Both the position numbers and the translations under genes were made by a program. Of a stretch of 64,000 bases of DNA, positions 10,690-22,008 are shown one piece after another (position 1 is the stretch's first letter; each line of letters opens with the position of its first letter). The stretch covers positions 1 through 64,000 of the forward strand of contig CALLAW010000043.1 in assembly GCA_938001865.1 (NCBI GenBank), read 5' to 3'. A model generated the notes under the pieces. The model saw nothing but the letters and a program-made list of their open reading frames with translations. It had not been told where the DNA came from and searched no databases. This stretch comes from an uncultured Saprospiraceae bacterium. Its GTDB lineage: Bacteria > Bacteroidota > Bacteroidia > Chitinophagales > Saprospiraceae.

Positions 10690-13600
10690 TTAATAATTCA
10701 AATTTGGAGCAAGCCATTTTTCAACTTTATCTATTGTGTCGCCTTTAGCTTTAGCATAAGCTTCGATCTGATCTTTCTCGAGTTTGTTGACTGCAAAGTA
10801 CTTGGACTGAGGATGAGAGAAGTAGAGTCCACTCACCGATGATGCTGGATACATCGCCATGGATGAAGTTAAGTCTATCCCGATCTCATTTGCCTGGAGC
10901 AGATCAAACAACTCAGCCTTAGGCGTATGATCTGGACATGCCGGATACCCAAATGCTGGTCTAATCCCTTTATACTTTTCTTTGATTAGACTCTCATTGT
11001 CTAAGCTTTCGTCTGTGGCATATCCCCAGAGTTCTTTCCTCACTAATTGGTGCATATACTCGGCAGTTGCCTCAGCAAGCCTGTCTGCAACTGCTTTGAG
11101 CATAATGCTGCTGTAATCATCATGTTGGGCTTTGTAAGCATCGAGCAATGGCTCTATCCCTAGTCCAGATGTCACGGCAAAACATCCAATATAATCATCA
11201 AATCCCTTAGGGGCGATGAAGTCTGCAAGTGAGATATTGGGTACACCTGGTCCCTTCTTGCCTTGTTGACGTAGCATTGGAAACTTCCCTAACACCTCTG
11301 ACCTCGATTCATCTTTGTACACATTGATCACGATATCATCAACTGTATTAGCTGGATAGAATGCAACTTTACCCCTGATCTGTAGAAGATCATCTTTGAC
11401 AATCTTATCGAGGAGTGCATTCGCTTCTTCATAGAGCTTTGTTGCTTCTTGACCGACTACATCATGACTTAAGATAGCTGGATATTTGCCTTTGAGCATC
11501 CAAGTAGAGAAGAATGGAGTCCAATCAATATAGTGCCTGATAGTATCCACAGTCATCTCTGTCACCTCTCGCTGTCCGATAAATGTTGGCTTCACAAAGT
11601 TAGTCTCAGTCCAATCGAGAGTCATCTTATTCGTATTAGCAGCTTCGATGGAGATAAAATCTTTTGACTTTTTGCGGGCAGTAAAGTTCTTTCTAATCTC
11701 TTTGTACTCCTGCTCAGTGTCCGTAATATATGTTGCTTGCGAATCCTTACCGAGGAGTGACGACACAGTAGTTACACTCTTGGAAGCGTCTAACACATGG
11801 ATGACCGGACCACTGTATTGCTCATCAATCTTGACTGCAGTGTGGATACGAGATGTCGTCGCTCCACCGATCAAGAGTGGGATATGGAGTCCTTGCTTAT
11901 CCATCTCTTGTGCTACAGTTACCATCTCATCGAGGCTTGGTGTGATCAGTCCACTGAGGCCAAGGACGTCTACTTTGTGTTTTTTGGCTTCGTCAATAAT
12001 CGTCTGCATAGGTACCATGACACCGAGGTCGATTACTTCATAATTATTACAAGCAAGTACGACACCTACGATATTCTTACCGATATCATGGACATCACCT
12101 TTGACTGTTGCTAATAAGACTTTACCTTGGTAGTTGGTCTCTTCTTTAGAGTCTTCCATATATGGCGTCAGGTATGCTACAGCTTGCTTCATCACTCTAG
12201 CACTCTTGACGACTTGAGGCAAAAACATCTTACCACTCCCAAAGAGATCACCGACTGTATTCATACCTGCCATGAGTGGACCTTCGATGACTTTGAGCGG
12301 TGAAGGGAGAGAGAGTCTAGCCTCCTCAGTATCTTCTATAATATATGTGGTCACACCTTTGACTAAGGCATACTCTAATCTCTCCGCTACTGGGAGTGAT
12401 CGCCATTCGCCGAGTGCCGCCTCTGACTTAGCATCTTGCTTGACATTGAGTGCAAAGTCTAGGAGTTCTTCTTCAGCTTTTGGATCGGTATTGAGGAGTA
12501 CGGCTTCTATTTTTTGCAAGAGCTCTGGTTCGATACTATCGTAGACTTCAAGCTGACTAGGATTGACTATTGCCATATCCATACCACTCTTGACTGCATG
12601 ATAGAGGAATGCTGAGTGCATTGCCTCCCTGACCTTATTATTCCCTCTGAATGAGAATGAGACGTTACTCACGCCACCACTCACTCTCGCATATGGGAGG
12701 TTATCCTTGATCCACTTCGTCGCTTCGAAGAAGTCTAAGGCATTGCGTCTATGCTCTTCCATACCTGTAGCAACTGGAAAGATATTGGGGTCAAAAATAA
12801 TGTCTTCTGGAGGGAAGCCAACCTGATCAACTAACACATCATAACTCCGCTTACAGATCTCTATTCTCCTCTCATAACTATCAGCTTGCCCCTCTTCGTC
12901 GAATGCCATCACAATTACAGCGGCACCATATTTTTTAATTTTCTTGGCATGCTCGATGAACTCTGCCTCTCCTTCTTTGAGGCTAATCGAGTTGACCACT
13001 GCCTTACCTTGGATACACTTGAGACCTTCTTCGAGGATCTCCCACTTAGAGCTATCTACCATGAATGGGATCTTACAGATATCTGGCTCGGAGGCCAAAA
13101 GATTGAGGAATGTCTTCATCGACTCTACCCCATCTAGTAGTCCATCATCCATATTGATATCAAGGATCTGAGCCCCGCCTTCTACTTGATCTCTTGCAAT
13201 ATCTAGGGCTGTTTCGAAGTCTCCTTCTTTTACCAGTCTCAAAAACTTACGAGATCCTGCGACGTTAGTCCTTTCTCCTACATTGACAAGATTTGCTTCG
13301 GGCAAGATCTGCATCTGCTCTAACCCACTGAGCCGCAATCGCTTAGGAAGATCAGGTATCTGTCTAGGTTGATGTTGGGCTGCGAGGTCAGCAATCTTAC
13401 GGATATGATCTGGAGATGTACCACAGCATCCTCCTATGATATTTATGAGGCCTTCGGCCAAGTAGGTATTGATCGTCCCTCCCATCATCTCAGCAGTCTC
13501 GTCATACTCGCCAAATGCATTAGGAAGACCAGCATTGGGGTGTGCAGAGGTAAAGAATGGACTATTCTTAGAGAGGACTTGCATATACTGCTTGAGCTGA

Positions 13601-14349
13601 TCAGCACCAAGAGCACAGTTAAATCCTACACTGAGAAGATCCATATGTCTGATACTATTGAGGAATGCCTCTACTGTCTGGCCTGAAAGTGTCCTGCCAC
13701 TTGCATCAGTTATCGTACCAGATGCCATGATAGGCAGCTCTACATTGTGCTCTTCAAAGTATGTGGATATTGCAAATAACGCCGCCTTAGCGTTGAGTGT
13801 GTCAAAGATTGTCTCTACGAGTAAGATATCTGCTCCTCCCTTGACTAAGCCATCAATCTGAGTCGTATAACTCTCGACTAACTCATCAAATGTCACAGCA
13901 CGATACTCTGGCCTATTGACATCAGGCGAGAGTGAACACGTCCGATTTGTAGGGCCGATCGACCCAGCGACATAGCGCTGTTTTTGAGGATTCTGCGCAG
14001 TGAAGAGTTCGCATTGTGCCTTAGCGAGTCTTGCTGACTCATAGTTGAGCTCATAGACGAGATCCTCCATGTGATAGTCTGCCATCGAGATACTCGTACC
14101 ATTGAAGGTATTGGTCTCTATGATATCTGCACCAGCCTTGAGATACTCAGCATGTATGGCACTGATGATCTTGGGTTGCGTAAGTGTCAAGAGGTCATTA
14201 TTTCCCTTGAGGTCGTGTTCGAAATCTGCAAATCTCTCTCCTCTATAATCAGCTTCTGTGAGCTTGTATTGTTGTATCATCGTACCCATAGCTCCATCAA
14301 GGACGAGGATACGATTCTTGAGATCTTGGTGTATTTGTGACTTCTTCAT
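10690..14349 (-). CDS. metH: Cobalamin-dependent methionine synthase
   Basis: 1219 aa; [31 protein letters not shown], cobalamin-binding [17 protein letters not shown], activation-domain [10 protein letters not shown]. Confidence 0.98.
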   Translation of the reverse strand: MKKSQIHQDLKNRILVLDGAMGTMIQQYKLTEADYRGERFADFEHDLKGNNDLLTLTQPKIISAIHAEYLKAGADIIETNTFNGTSISMADYHMEDLVYELNYESARLAKAQCELFTAQNPQKQRYVAGSIGPTNRTCSLSPDVNRPEYRAVTFDELVESYTTQIDGLVKGGADILLVETIFDTLNAKAALFAISTYFEEHNVELPIMASGTITDASGRTLSGQTVEAFLNSIRHMDLLSVGFNCALGADQLKQYMQVLSKNSPFFTSAHPNAGLPNAFGEYDETAEMMGGTINTYLAEGLINIIGGCCGTSPDHIRKIADLAAQHQPRQIPDLPKRLRLSGLEQMQILPEANLVNVGERTNVAGSRKFLRLVKEGDFETALDIARDQVEGGAQILDINMDDGLLDGVESMKTFLNLLASEPDICKIPFMVDSSKWEILEEGLKCIQGKAVVNSISLKEGEAEFIEHAKKIKKYGAAVIVMAFDEEGQADSYERRIEICKRSYDVLVDQVGFPPEDIIFDPNIFPVATGMEEHRRNALDFFEATKWIKDNLPYARVSGGVSNVSFSFRGNNKVREAMHSAFLYHAVKSGMDMAIVNPSQLEVYDSIEPELLQKIEAVLLNTDPKAEEELLDFALNVKQDAKSEAALGEWRSLPVAERLEYALVKGVTTYIIEDTEEARLSLPSPLKVIEGPLMAGMNTVGDLFGSGKMFLPQVVKSARVMKQAVAYLTPYMEDSKEETNYQGKVLLATVKGDVHDIGKNIVGVVLACNNYEVIDLGVMVPMQTIIDEAKKHKVDVLGLSGLITPSLDEMVTVAQEMDKQGLHIPLLIGGATTSRIHTAVKIDEQYSGPVIHVLDASKSVTTVSSLLGKDSQATYITDTEQEYKEIRKNFTARKKSKDFISIEAANTNKMTLDWTETNFVKPTFIGQREVTEMTVDTIRHYIDWTPFFSTWMLKGKYPAILSHDVVGQEATKLYEEANALLDKIVKDDLLQIRGKVAFYPANTVDDIVINVYKDESRSEVLGKFPMLRQQGKKGPGVPNISLADFIAPKGFDDYIGCFAVTSGLGIEPLLDAYKAQHDDYSSIMLKAVADRLAEATAEYMHQLVRKELWGYATDESLDNESLIKEKYKGIRPAFGYPACPDHTPKAELFDLLQANEIGIDLTSSMAMYPASSVSGLYFSHPQSKYFAVNKLEKDQIEAYAKAKGDTIDKVEKWLAPNLNY

Positions 14350-14394
14350 TTTCTAGTAATTTAGTATAGTCAAGCTAAATGCCTGGCTACATTA

Positions 14395-14549
14395 ATTATC
14401 AAGAAAATGGTTGAACATGAAAACGTGGAGAAGAACTCTCTTCATCGCTCCTAACACTTTTCTTATGTTAGGCAGGCATTAGCACCACTGAATACTTACT
14501 GGTTGCTAAGGTTTCTCCGGGCCTGATCCCTCCACCTTTCTTGATAATA
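14395..14549 (-). ncRNA. SAM-I (S-box) riboswitch, including downstream complementary segment
   Basis: Minus-strand TTATCAAGAAAGGTGGAGGGATCAGGCCCGGAGAAACCTTAGCAACC...CAGTGGTGCTAATGCC...CCTAACA-n-TGTTAGG matches the S-box consensus; it directly precedes metH. Confidence 0.93.
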
Positions 14550-14560
14550 ATGCAAATATG

Positions 14561-14600
14561 AAACAAAAAGCCAATGTTTTATATACAATCTCTTGGCTTT
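14561..14600 (-). terminator. Terminator of the DUF4412-like gene, just upstream of the riboswitch
   Basis: Minus strand AAAGCCAAGAG...TTGGCTTTTTGTTT inverted repeat with T-rich tail. Confidence 0.7.
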
Positions 14601-14626
14601 ATTAATTCTTTAAGAAATTATTAGGC

Positions 14627-15322
14627 TTAAAATCCCATTCCCCCCATCTTACTGAACTCTTCAAAAGACATCTTTTGATATCCCTTGGCATCAAACTCGA
14701 AGACTGAGTCATCTACTCCTTTGGAAAACTCTTGTGTGGTGAATGTCACCCCCATCTCAGAACTCCCAATGGTATACTCCAATGGAAATCCTACTAGGTC
14801 TATCTGTTCAAATCCTTGAAGTACCTTCGGATCTGCCTTGATCTCTTCGGTGACATAGCATGTAATCATCGTATCTGCATTGTCAGGATGAGTAACGGTA
14901 GCTTTATAGCATGTATAGCCAGCAATCACTTTAGTTTCTGCTTTGTCGTAAGTGATTTGAAAATCACCATCACCTGCATTCTTTTTAATCATTTCGTTTC
15001 TTTCCTCTTTGGATATCGGGATGACGTACTTCATACCCATAGCATCTACATACATCTGAGAGTCTCCCTGCTCTAAGTTAGTGATGGTCTTCATAGATAT
15101 CATCCCTTCCATCATATTGAGTTCCATAGAAGAGTACTTTTCATTAAATGATACAATAGACTTAGATCCAGTCATCAGCTGAGCATGTTGGCTCATGTCT
15201 TCGTCTTCGGTATCGACGTCGAGGAGTGTCATCGTTATCTGCCCTCGTGTCACAGTCTCTTGTGCCACTGATGTCACAGACAGGCATACCAATGTGCAAA
15301 ATAGAAGTAATGAATATTTCAT
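14627..15322 (-). CDS. DUF4412-like secreted protein
   Basis: Signal peptide; GYTCYKATVTHPDN...CYVTEEI pattern typical of DUF4412/GLPGLI-type proteins. Confidence 0.65.
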   Translation of the reverse strand: MKYSLLLFCTLVCLSVTSVAQETVTRGQITMTLLDVDTEDEDMSQHAQLMTGSKSIVSFNEKYSSMELNMMEGMISMKTITNLEQGDSQMYVDAMGMKYVIPISKEERNEMIKKNAGDGDFQITYDKAETKVIAGYTCYKATVTHPDNADTMITCYVTEEIKADPKVLQGFEQIDLVGFPLEYTIGSSEMGVTFTTQEFSKGVDDSVFEFDAKGYQKMSFEEFSKMGGMGF

Positions 15323-15424
15323 AGAAAATAATTATTGTTTGATATAAGAAGTCTCAAACAGTTAGGTTTGTTGTGAATAAATCTACAGAATGAAGACTGT
15401 AATACTCTAACTGATGAAATCATA

Positions 15425-15967
15425 CTATTGATCCCACTCATCAATGTATTTAACAAAAACTTTAGCTAAGTTCTCTGCATCAGAGATTGCCCGATGGTGG
15501 ATTCCAGTAAACTCAAATCCCTCCTTCTTAACTACTGACTTGAGACCCCGATGTGGTGAGAGTCCTCTATTGACGTGATATGCTTCTTTGACATCAAGAT
15601 GATTGTTGTGAACCCAATCATGGTCTAGGCGATGGAGATCACAATTATTCATAATGATCGTTTTGTCAAATTTTCCCCAAGAGCAAAGGAGAAATTCATT
15701 TTCGATTTCGATCCAATCAGTAAACATCTCAATCATCTGGGGAAATGGCTTACTACTATCTACATTAGCTTGAGTAATACTGGTAAGTTGAGTACAGAAT
15801 GATGAAAGCTTAGGATTAACAGTGGGCTTGACAAACTCACAAAATGTGTCAAGTACTTGACCATATCTATTGACTGCTACAGCTCCTATCTCTATGATCT
15901 CATTGTATCCGCCTGGCGGTCTCCCTCTCCAGCAAGTTGCTTCTAAATCATATATAATGTACTTCAC
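15425..15967 (-). CDS. DEDDh 3'-5' exonuclease
   Basis: YDLEATCW...EIIEIGAVAV, FVKP...LSSFCTQLTSI, HRAISDAENLAKVF motifs; start placed at the GTG before KYIIYDLEA. Confidence 0.85.
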   Translation of the reverse strand: MKYIIYDLEATCWRGRPPGGYNEIIEIGAVAVNRYGQVLDTFCEFVKPTVNPKLSSFCTQLTSITQANVDSSKPFPQMIEMFTDWIEIENEFLLCSWGKFDKTIIMNNCDLHRLDHDWVHNNHLDVKEAYHVNRGLSPHRGLKSVVKKEGFEFTGIHHRAISDAENLAKVFVKYIDEWDQ

Positions 15968-16065
15968 GATGCAATAATACGAAATTGTAAAACATCGCAA
16001 TAATTAGTCAGCGAGTAATCAACAAATAGTCACCTCCTATAGAATCTATGAGAAAAGGCTTAATC

Positions 16066-17091
16066 TTAGAATAACTCAACAAGTATCGTATCTGGAGCAA
16101 TATAACCTCTAAACATCGATGACGTATTGAACGGTAGAGCTGCATGGCCATTAGTGTCAAGAGCAATAAGTCCACCATTGCCACCGATCTCCTTGAGATT
16201 GCGAATCACCTCGGCTGCTGCCTTGTCAACTGACTCACCGAGGTAAGACATGCGATGTGTGACATCTGCAGCTACACCATATCTGATGAAGTACTCTCCA
16301 TGTCCTGTACATGAGACTCCACATGTCTTATTATCAGCATAGGTACCTGCACCGATCAGAGGGGAGTCACCTACTCTATCATATCTCTTATTAGTCATGC
16401 CACCTGTAGATGTGCCAGCAGTAAGATTACCCGACCTATCCAATGCCACTGCTCCAACAGTACCAAACTTCCAATCTCTGTCTTCGACTCTATCGGATGA
16501 TCCCGTTTCTCTCTCTTGAGAAAGGATACCTTGGAGTCGATCCCAATTGTCTTGGGTAAAAAAGTATGATGTATCTACCCTCTCTAGTCCCTGATCGATC
16601 GCAAACTGATCGGCCCCATCACTTGTAAGTAACACATGCTCAGAATGATTCATGACAGCCTGCGCAGCTTTGATGGGATTCTTTACTTGACGGATAGCGG
16701 CAACTGCTCCGGCACCCCTGTCTCTACCATTCATAATCGAAGCATCCAGTTCATTCTGACCATCATGGGTAAATACTGCTCCTTTGCCTGCATTGAAGAG
16801 TGGTGAATCCTCTAGGAATGCGATTACCTCAACTACTGCATCTTCACTTGTACCACCATCTTTGAGCATATCGTGACCTCTGTTAAGTGCCTCTGTCAAT
16901 ACTTGTGTATATTGTTTGATCTTGAGATCACCCAATGATGAAGGATTAGAGAATCCTGCTCCACCATGTATCACCAATGCATAATCGAAGCCTTGAGTAG
17001 GAATATCTGGCTCCGATGTACTCCCACCTTGATTGCAGCTCATGCACAATGAAAGTAGAATACCAATACTGAATAACATTCTTGCCACCAT
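16066..17091 (-). CDS. Isoaspartyl peptidase/L-asparaginase (Ntn-hydrolase, T2 family), lipoprotein-like signal
   Basis: VIHGGAG, GTVGAVALDRSGNLTAGTSTGGMTNK cleavage motif, GAGTYAD. Confidence 0.93.
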   Translation of the reverse strand: MVARMLFSIGILLSLCMSCNQGGSTSEPDIPTQGFDYALVIHGGAGFSNPSSLGDLKIKQYTQVLTEALNRGHDMLKDGGTSEDAVVEVIAFLEDSPLFNAGKGAVFTHDGQNELDASIMNGRDRGAGAVAAIRQVKNPIKAAQAVMNHSEHVLLTSDGADQFAIDQGLERVDTSYFFTQDNWDRLQGILSQERETGSSDRVEDRDWKFGTVGAVALDRSGNLTAGTSTGGMTNKRYDRVGDSPLIGAGTYADNKTCGVSCTGHGEYFIRYGVAADVTHRMSYLGESVDKAAAEVIRNLKEIGGNGGLIALDTNGHAALPFNTSSMFRGYIAPDTILVELF

Positions 17092-17522
17092 AAATTATCT
17101 GTTGTCTTTTAATAATAAGCTCAAAGTACCTAAACGCATCACCGATAGCTATGTGTCATGGAGTCATGATGCAAGTATCAGAGGAGATGCGGTACGTAAA
17201 GTTAATCATCTTGATCTATAAAATAGAAGTCCAACTATCAAACTCTGGATGAGTAGAATTTCTAATTAATTGAGAGTCTTTAGAGCTCCTTGATCTGCAA
17301 ATGAAAAAAAGTTAACGAGTTATGCTTTGGCGATTCATCACTATTATTGGCATCAATCTATTGAGGGCATTCTATTTGAGATTATGAATGAATAACTCAA
17401 GGTGACCAAGTGGTGGTTACACTCAAATCTACTACCTTCGTCACATAGGATACTCAGATAACCATCTGATCTATCACTTAGTGCAATTGTAATACATTTA
17501 CCTAGAGTAATAAACAGAGTCA

Positions 17523-18458
17523 ATGTCTCTCACTCCTCTCTCTCATAAGACTGTGATAGTAATCGCTGGACCTACAGGTGTCGGCAAATCTTCTCTGAGT
17601 ATGCAGCTCGCAGAGCAATTGAAGTGTCCAATCATCTCTGCGGATAGTAGGCAGGTCTATCAACAGCTCAATATAGGTACAGCCAAGCCAAGTGAAGAAG
17701 AACTCAGAAGAGTGAAGCACTACTGTATAGATTCGGTACCACTGACGGAGATCTATAGTGCTGGTAGATTTGAAATGGATGCTGACCAAGCTGTCAAGGA
17801 GGCTCATACCCAATCAGATCATATCATCATCTGTGGTGGCACAGGACTCTATATCAATGCATATCTCAACGGTCTTGATGAGTTTCCTAATATTACAGAT
17901 GATGCAAGACTCAAAGTAAGCAGTATCGCCGATCATTATGGTCTTGATGGCTTGATTGCCGAATTGAAGCATGTCGATCCCCTCAGTGCTAATAGTCTAG
18001 ATCTAAATAACTCAAGAAGGATCAGTAGAGCCCTAGAGGTGTATCACAGCTCTCAGACCCCATATAGTAGCTGGAAGTCTAAGAAACAAGAGAAAACACA
18101 TCACCATCGGATACTTAGATACTGGATCAATACGGACAGAGAGTTACTGTACAGCAAAATCAATAAGCGAGTTCACGTCATGCTAGACAGTGGATGGATT
18201 GAAGAAGTGAAGGGCTTGATCCAACATCGCCATCGTAGAGCATTGGATACTGTTGGATATAAGGAGATATTCAGGTATCTGGACGGTGAGATGGATACAG
18301 ATACTCTTGTAAATGAAATCCAAAAAAATACGCGAAGATATGCTAAGCGACAGATCACATGGTTTGGCAATCAATATTCAGGTCAATGTCTCAACTATCA
18401 CCAATCGAGTGACGAACTCTATCCACGCATTATGGATGCTCTCCATCACAACAGTTGA
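17523..18458 (+). CDS. miaA: tRNA dimethylallyltransferase
   Basis: IAGPTGVGKSSLS, ISADSRQVYQQLNIGTAKPS, GGTGLYINA, NTRRYAKRQITWF. Confidence 0.96.
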   Translation: MSLTPLSHKTVIVIAGPTGVGKSSLSMQLAEQLKCPIISADSRQVYQQLNIGTAKPSEEELRRVKHYCIDSVPLTEIYSAGRFEMDADQAVKEAHTQSDHIIICGGTGLYINAYLNGLDEFPNITDDARLKVSSIADHYGLDGLIAELKHVDPLSANSLDLNNSRRISRALEVYHSSQTPYSSWKSKKQEKTHHHRILRYWINTDRELLYSKINKRVHVMLDSGWIEEVKGLIQHRHRRALDTVGYKEIFRYLDGEMDTDTLVNEIQKNTRRYAKRQITWFGNQYSGQCLNYHQSSDELYPRIMDALHHNS

Positions 18459-18499
18459 TCGAGATAGAGACGGGTCACAGAGATGCATAGAGGTACAAT

Positions 18500-18533
18500 A
18501 AAAAAGAGCCACCTTCATCTCAGAAGGCAGCTC
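18500..18533 (-). terminator. Rho-independent terminator of the DUF2911 gene
   Basis: Minus strand GAGCTGCCTTC-TGAGAT-GAAGGTGGCTC followed by a T-run. Confidence 0.8.
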
Positions 18534-18576
18534 ATCGTATCTATCAAGGTAATCTTCGCAAGGGAAGACTCCTAGT

Positions 18577-19425
18577 TTATTTCATTTTTTTCCATTCGGC
18601 AAGTGATGCTTCACCAAACTTGACATAGTTATCATTACCAGCAGTCTTAGCAAGATCAATTGATTTTTTGATTGTTGCCATTGCAGTCTTATAATCGCCT
18701 TTATCAGCTTGGATCAGTGCTAGTTGACGAGTATTCCAGAATGTTTCTCCTCTTCCTTCTACAGCTTTAGTCATCCAAGTCAATGCCTTGTCTAAGTCCT
18801 TACCATTCTCTCTATAGTATCTAGCGGCATTGTAGTAATCTCCGGCTGATGGACCATCCATGACCTTGTCTATTGTCTTCATAGCCATATCGTCTGTCGC
18901 TACTGCAAGTGGTATAGCGACGTGTGCCTTATCCCATGTAAGTACAAGATCTGCCTTATCGCTACTCACATTATCAAGACCAAGAGTGAATGTCTCTACA
19001 CTTGATTGGAGTTGAGTACTTTTGACCATTGTCTTAGCAGCTACTTTGGATTCATCCCAATCTTCGGGAGTACCCCAGTTTTCAGTATCAGTGTAGAGGT
19101 ATACGTCCCACATGTCCTTACCTGGCTTAGTGAAGAGTGCATATGTACCAGCCTCAACATCAGTACCTGCGAATGTGACATCATCAGAGAAAGTAATCAT
19201 GGTGTTCTTATTGGCACCTGTCCGCCACATCTTGTCATACGGCACGAGATCACCGAAAATAGTTCGATCCTTTACACCTGGTCTTGAGTACTCAAGATTG
19301 ACAGTTGTCAACCCAAACTCTTGTTCGATCTTGATAGAAGGACTTGCTGCTGGAGTCTTGACCTGTCCTATTGCCATTGAGAATATCGTCATTATCAAGA
19401 CGATTACGAGTGATAATTTTTTCAT
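18577..19425 (-). CDS. DUF2911 domain protein with C-terminal TPR-like region
   Basis: VNLEYSRPGVKDRTIFGDLVPYDKMWRTGANKNTMITFSDDV...AGTYALFTKPG is the DUF2911 signature. Confidence 0.88.
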   Translation of the reverse strand: MKKLSLVIVLIMTIFSMAIGQVKTPAASPSIKIEQEFGLTTVNLEYSRPGVKDRTIFGDLVPYDKMWRTGANKNTMITFSDDVTFAGTDVEAGTYALFTKPGKDMWDVYLYTDTENWGTPEDWDESKVAAKTMVKSTQLQSSVETFTLGLDNVSSDKADLVLTWDKAHVAIPLAVATDDMAMKTIDKVMDGPSAGDYYNAARYYRENGKDLDKALTWMTKAVEGRGETFWNTRQLALIQADKGDYKTAMATIKKSIDLAKTAGNDNYVKFGEASLAEWKKMK

Positions 19426-19441
19426 TTTTGATTTAATTAGA

Positions 19442-19469
19442 GTTAGAATTATTGTTAGAATTATTGTTA
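19442..19469. repeat. 12-bp tandem repeat GTTAGAATTATT, two full copies plus GTTA
   Basis: Direct reading of gttagaattatt gttagaattatt gtta between two minus-strand genes. Confidence 0.85.
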
Positions 19470-20231
19470 TGCTTTAGTCTTAAATTTTTGCATTGCAGAT
19501 CTTGCATCATCAGTAAGTATGAGCCTTCCGCTAATCTCTGCTCTATCTCTCAAGAGTTGGTCCCAATTTTCGGTCCCTGACCAGATGACTCTTTTGAGTG
19601 CCTTCTTTGCCTCGTTACTTTGATTAACAAGTATCTGGCTCAGATGTTTGACATAGGCGTCTACTTGTTCGACAGTATCAAATACTTCATTGTAAAGTCC
19701 CTTCTGCTTAGCCCACTCTGCTGTCATAAACTCTGTAGCATTGATCGCAAGGTGAGACATTGCACTCAATCCAGTCTTCCGCTCCACAGCTGGTCCTACT
19801 ACAAATGGTCCAATCCCCACAGCCAATTCGCTGAGCTTGACACTTGCGTACTTGGATGCAATACAGTAATCTACGGCTGATGCCAATCCTACACCACCAC
19901 CTATGGCCTTACCTTGTACTCTCCCTATGATCAGCTTACTACATTTGCGGCAAGCGTTGATCACATTAGCAAATCCCATAAAGAAGTTATGTCCGCTCTG
20001 TTCATCATCTATTGCAAGCATCTCATCGAAGCTAGCGCCAGCACAGAACGTCCTATCACCACCTGACTTCAATACAATCACCTCAATCTCTGCACTCTCA
20101 TCGCATGACTGTATCTCTGTAACTATTCTTGCCAGGATATCGCTTGGCAGCGAATTATGACTAGGATGGTAGAACTCTATGGTGGCTACAGCATCAGCAA
20201 CTGTTGTTGTAACATATGGTGTCATGCTCAT
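19467..20231 (-). CDS. Enoyl-CoA hydratase/isomerase family protein
   Basis: RTFCAGASFDEM, GRVQGKAIGGGVGLASAVDYCIAS crotonase motifs. Confidence 0.9.
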   Translation of the reverse strand: MSMTPYVTTTVADAVATIEFYHPSHNSLPSDILARIVTEIQSCDESAEIEVIVLKSGGDRTFCAGASFDEMLAIDDEQSGHNFFMGFANVINACRKCSKLIIGRVQGKAIGGGVGLASAVDYCIASKYASVKLSELAVGIGPFVVGPAVERKTGLSAMSHLAINATEFMTAEWAKQKGLYNEVFDTVEQVDAYVKHLSQILVNQSNEAKKALKRVIWSGTENWDQLLRDRAEISGRLILTDDARSAMQKFKTKA

Positions 20232-20332
20232 ATTAAGGAAAGATATTGTGATTATTATAGAATTACTGCAAAAGTAATGATTAAACTAGAGATACAGGTG
20301 TACAGTTGCAGACCTTAGGGTGAAAATATTCT

Positions 20333-20421
20333 CTAAGAGTAGATATCTGAGAGTGAGAGGATTCTGAGAGTATCTTAGAGTAGCAGATCGATAGAATTAT
20401 TTCTATTTTGTGGTCAGAGTA
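20333..20421. promoter_or_regulatory. Cluster of CTNAGAGT-type motifs upstream of the symporter gene
   Basis: CTAAGAGT, CTGAGAGT, CTGAGAGT, CTTAGAGT within 50 nt, then a related GTCAGAGTA. Confidence 0.35.
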
Positions 20422-20472
20422 GATATTTATACTTGATAGATTCATGTCACTACTAATAGAGAGCAATATCCT

Positions 20473-21945
20473 ATGCACATCACACCACAGCAGATCTTAG
20501 CGATAATCATATGTTACTTTGGCGTATTGGTAATCATCTCTCGACTTACGAGTAAGGGAAGTACATCTGATGATTTCTATATTGCAGGTCGTAAGTCACC
20601 TTGGTACATTGTAGCATTTGGGATGATTGGAGCATCTCTTTCTGGAGTCACATTCATCTCTATTCCTGGTGCTGTAGGTGCTGGAGGTGGCAATATGGCT
20701 TTTTCGTATCTGCAGATGGTGTTTGGATATCTCGTCGGATACTTAATCATCGCCACAGTATTGATGCCACTCTACTATAAGATGGACTCTATTACGATAT
20801 ACCAATACCTCGAAGATCGGTTTGGGAAAGTAAGTTATAAGGTAGGATCATCATTTTTCCTCTTATCTCGGATTATAGGAGCTAGCTTCAGACTTTATTT
20901 GGTAGCTCTCGTACTCCATGGGTTCGTATTAGAGCCGATTGGTATTTCTTTTGGCTTGACCGTCATCATCACGCTAGGTCTGATCTATAGCTATACCTTC
21001 GCTGGTGGTCTGAAGACTATTATCTGGACTGATACTCTGCAGACTCTATTCATGCTGATTGCAGTAGTGGCCACAGTATGGTACGTTGGGGATACACTTG
21101 GGTTGAGCATCGGGCAGATCCCTAGAGCAATTGGTGAAGCTGGATATGGACAATTATTTTTCTTTGAAGATGGATGGTCAGATGCTAACAACTTCTACAA
21201 GCAATTTGTAAGTGGAGCATTGATAGCACTTGTGATGACGGGTCTTGACCAAGATATGATGCAGAAAAATCTTAGCTGCAAGTCCCTCAAGGAAGCTCAG
21301 TGGAACATCGGAATGTTCAGCAGTATTCTTGTAGTGGTCAACGTACTCTTCCTTGCACTCGGAGCACTCCTCTATATGTACTCTGAGACGAATGGCATAA
21401 CCATTCCCGGACGGACAGATAGATTATATGCAATGTTAGCTTTCGAGCATTTTCCAGCTGGGATCACGATCTGTTTTATTCTTGGATTGATTGCTGCGGC
21501 GTACTCTAGCGCTGATTCTGCGCTGACTTCTATGACGACATCATTCAGTGTAGACATCTTAGAATCAGAGAAATCAGACCAGACTATTCAACAAAAAAGA
21601 ACACAACGCCATCTCGTACACTTTGGGTTCTCTGTGATACTAGCTCTGGTAATCCTTATCTTCAATAATCTCCTCGATGAGTCAGCAATCAATGCCCTCT
21701 TCAAGGCGGCTGGATACACGTATGGACCAATCCTAGGGCTCTACAGCTTCGGGATATTGACTCGACGTATCGTAGATGATCGTTATGTATGGATAGTCTG
21801 TGTACTCTCTCCTCTTATCTCTTATGTCATTAATATCAATTCTGTTCAGTGGTTCAGTGGATTTACATTTGGCTTCTTGATACTCTTGGTAAATGGCATA
21901 CTCACCTTTATAGGGCTCTGGAGTATCTCTAAATCACCTAAGTAA
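20473..21945 (+). CDS. Sodium:solute symporter family protein
   Basis: SSS hallmarks: DDFYIAGRKSPWY, TFISIPGAVGAGGG, MTGLDQDMMQKNLSCKSLKEAQWN, SSADSALTSMTTSF. Confidence 0.93.
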   Translation: MHITPQQILAIIICYFGVLVIISRLTSKGSTSDDFYIAGRKSPWYIVAFGMIGASLSGVTFISIPGAVGAGGGNMAFSYLQMVFGYLVGYLIIATVLMPLYYKMDSITIYQYLEDRFGKVSYKVGSSFFLLSRIIGASFRLYLVALVLHGFVLEPIGISFGLTVIITLGLIYSYTFAGGLKTIIWTDTLQTLFMLIAVVATVWYVGDTLGLSIGQIPRAIGEAGYGQLFFFEDGWSDANNFYKQFVSGALIALVMTGLDQDMMQKNLSCKSLKEAQWNIGMFSSILVVVNVLFLALGALLYMYSETNGITIPGRTDRLYAMLAFEHFPAGITICFILGLIAAAYSSADSALTSMTTSFSVDILESEKSDQTIQQKRTQRHLVHFGFSVILALVILIFNNLLDESAINALFKAAGYTYGPILGLYSFGILTRRIVDDRYVWIVCVLSPLISYVININSVQWFSGFTFGFLILLVNGILTFIGLWSISKSPK

Positions 21946-22008
21946 CAACCTACATAATCTTCAAGTCATGGAAGGCTTACTTCCTCATCACAAACCTGAC
22001 CACACTCA

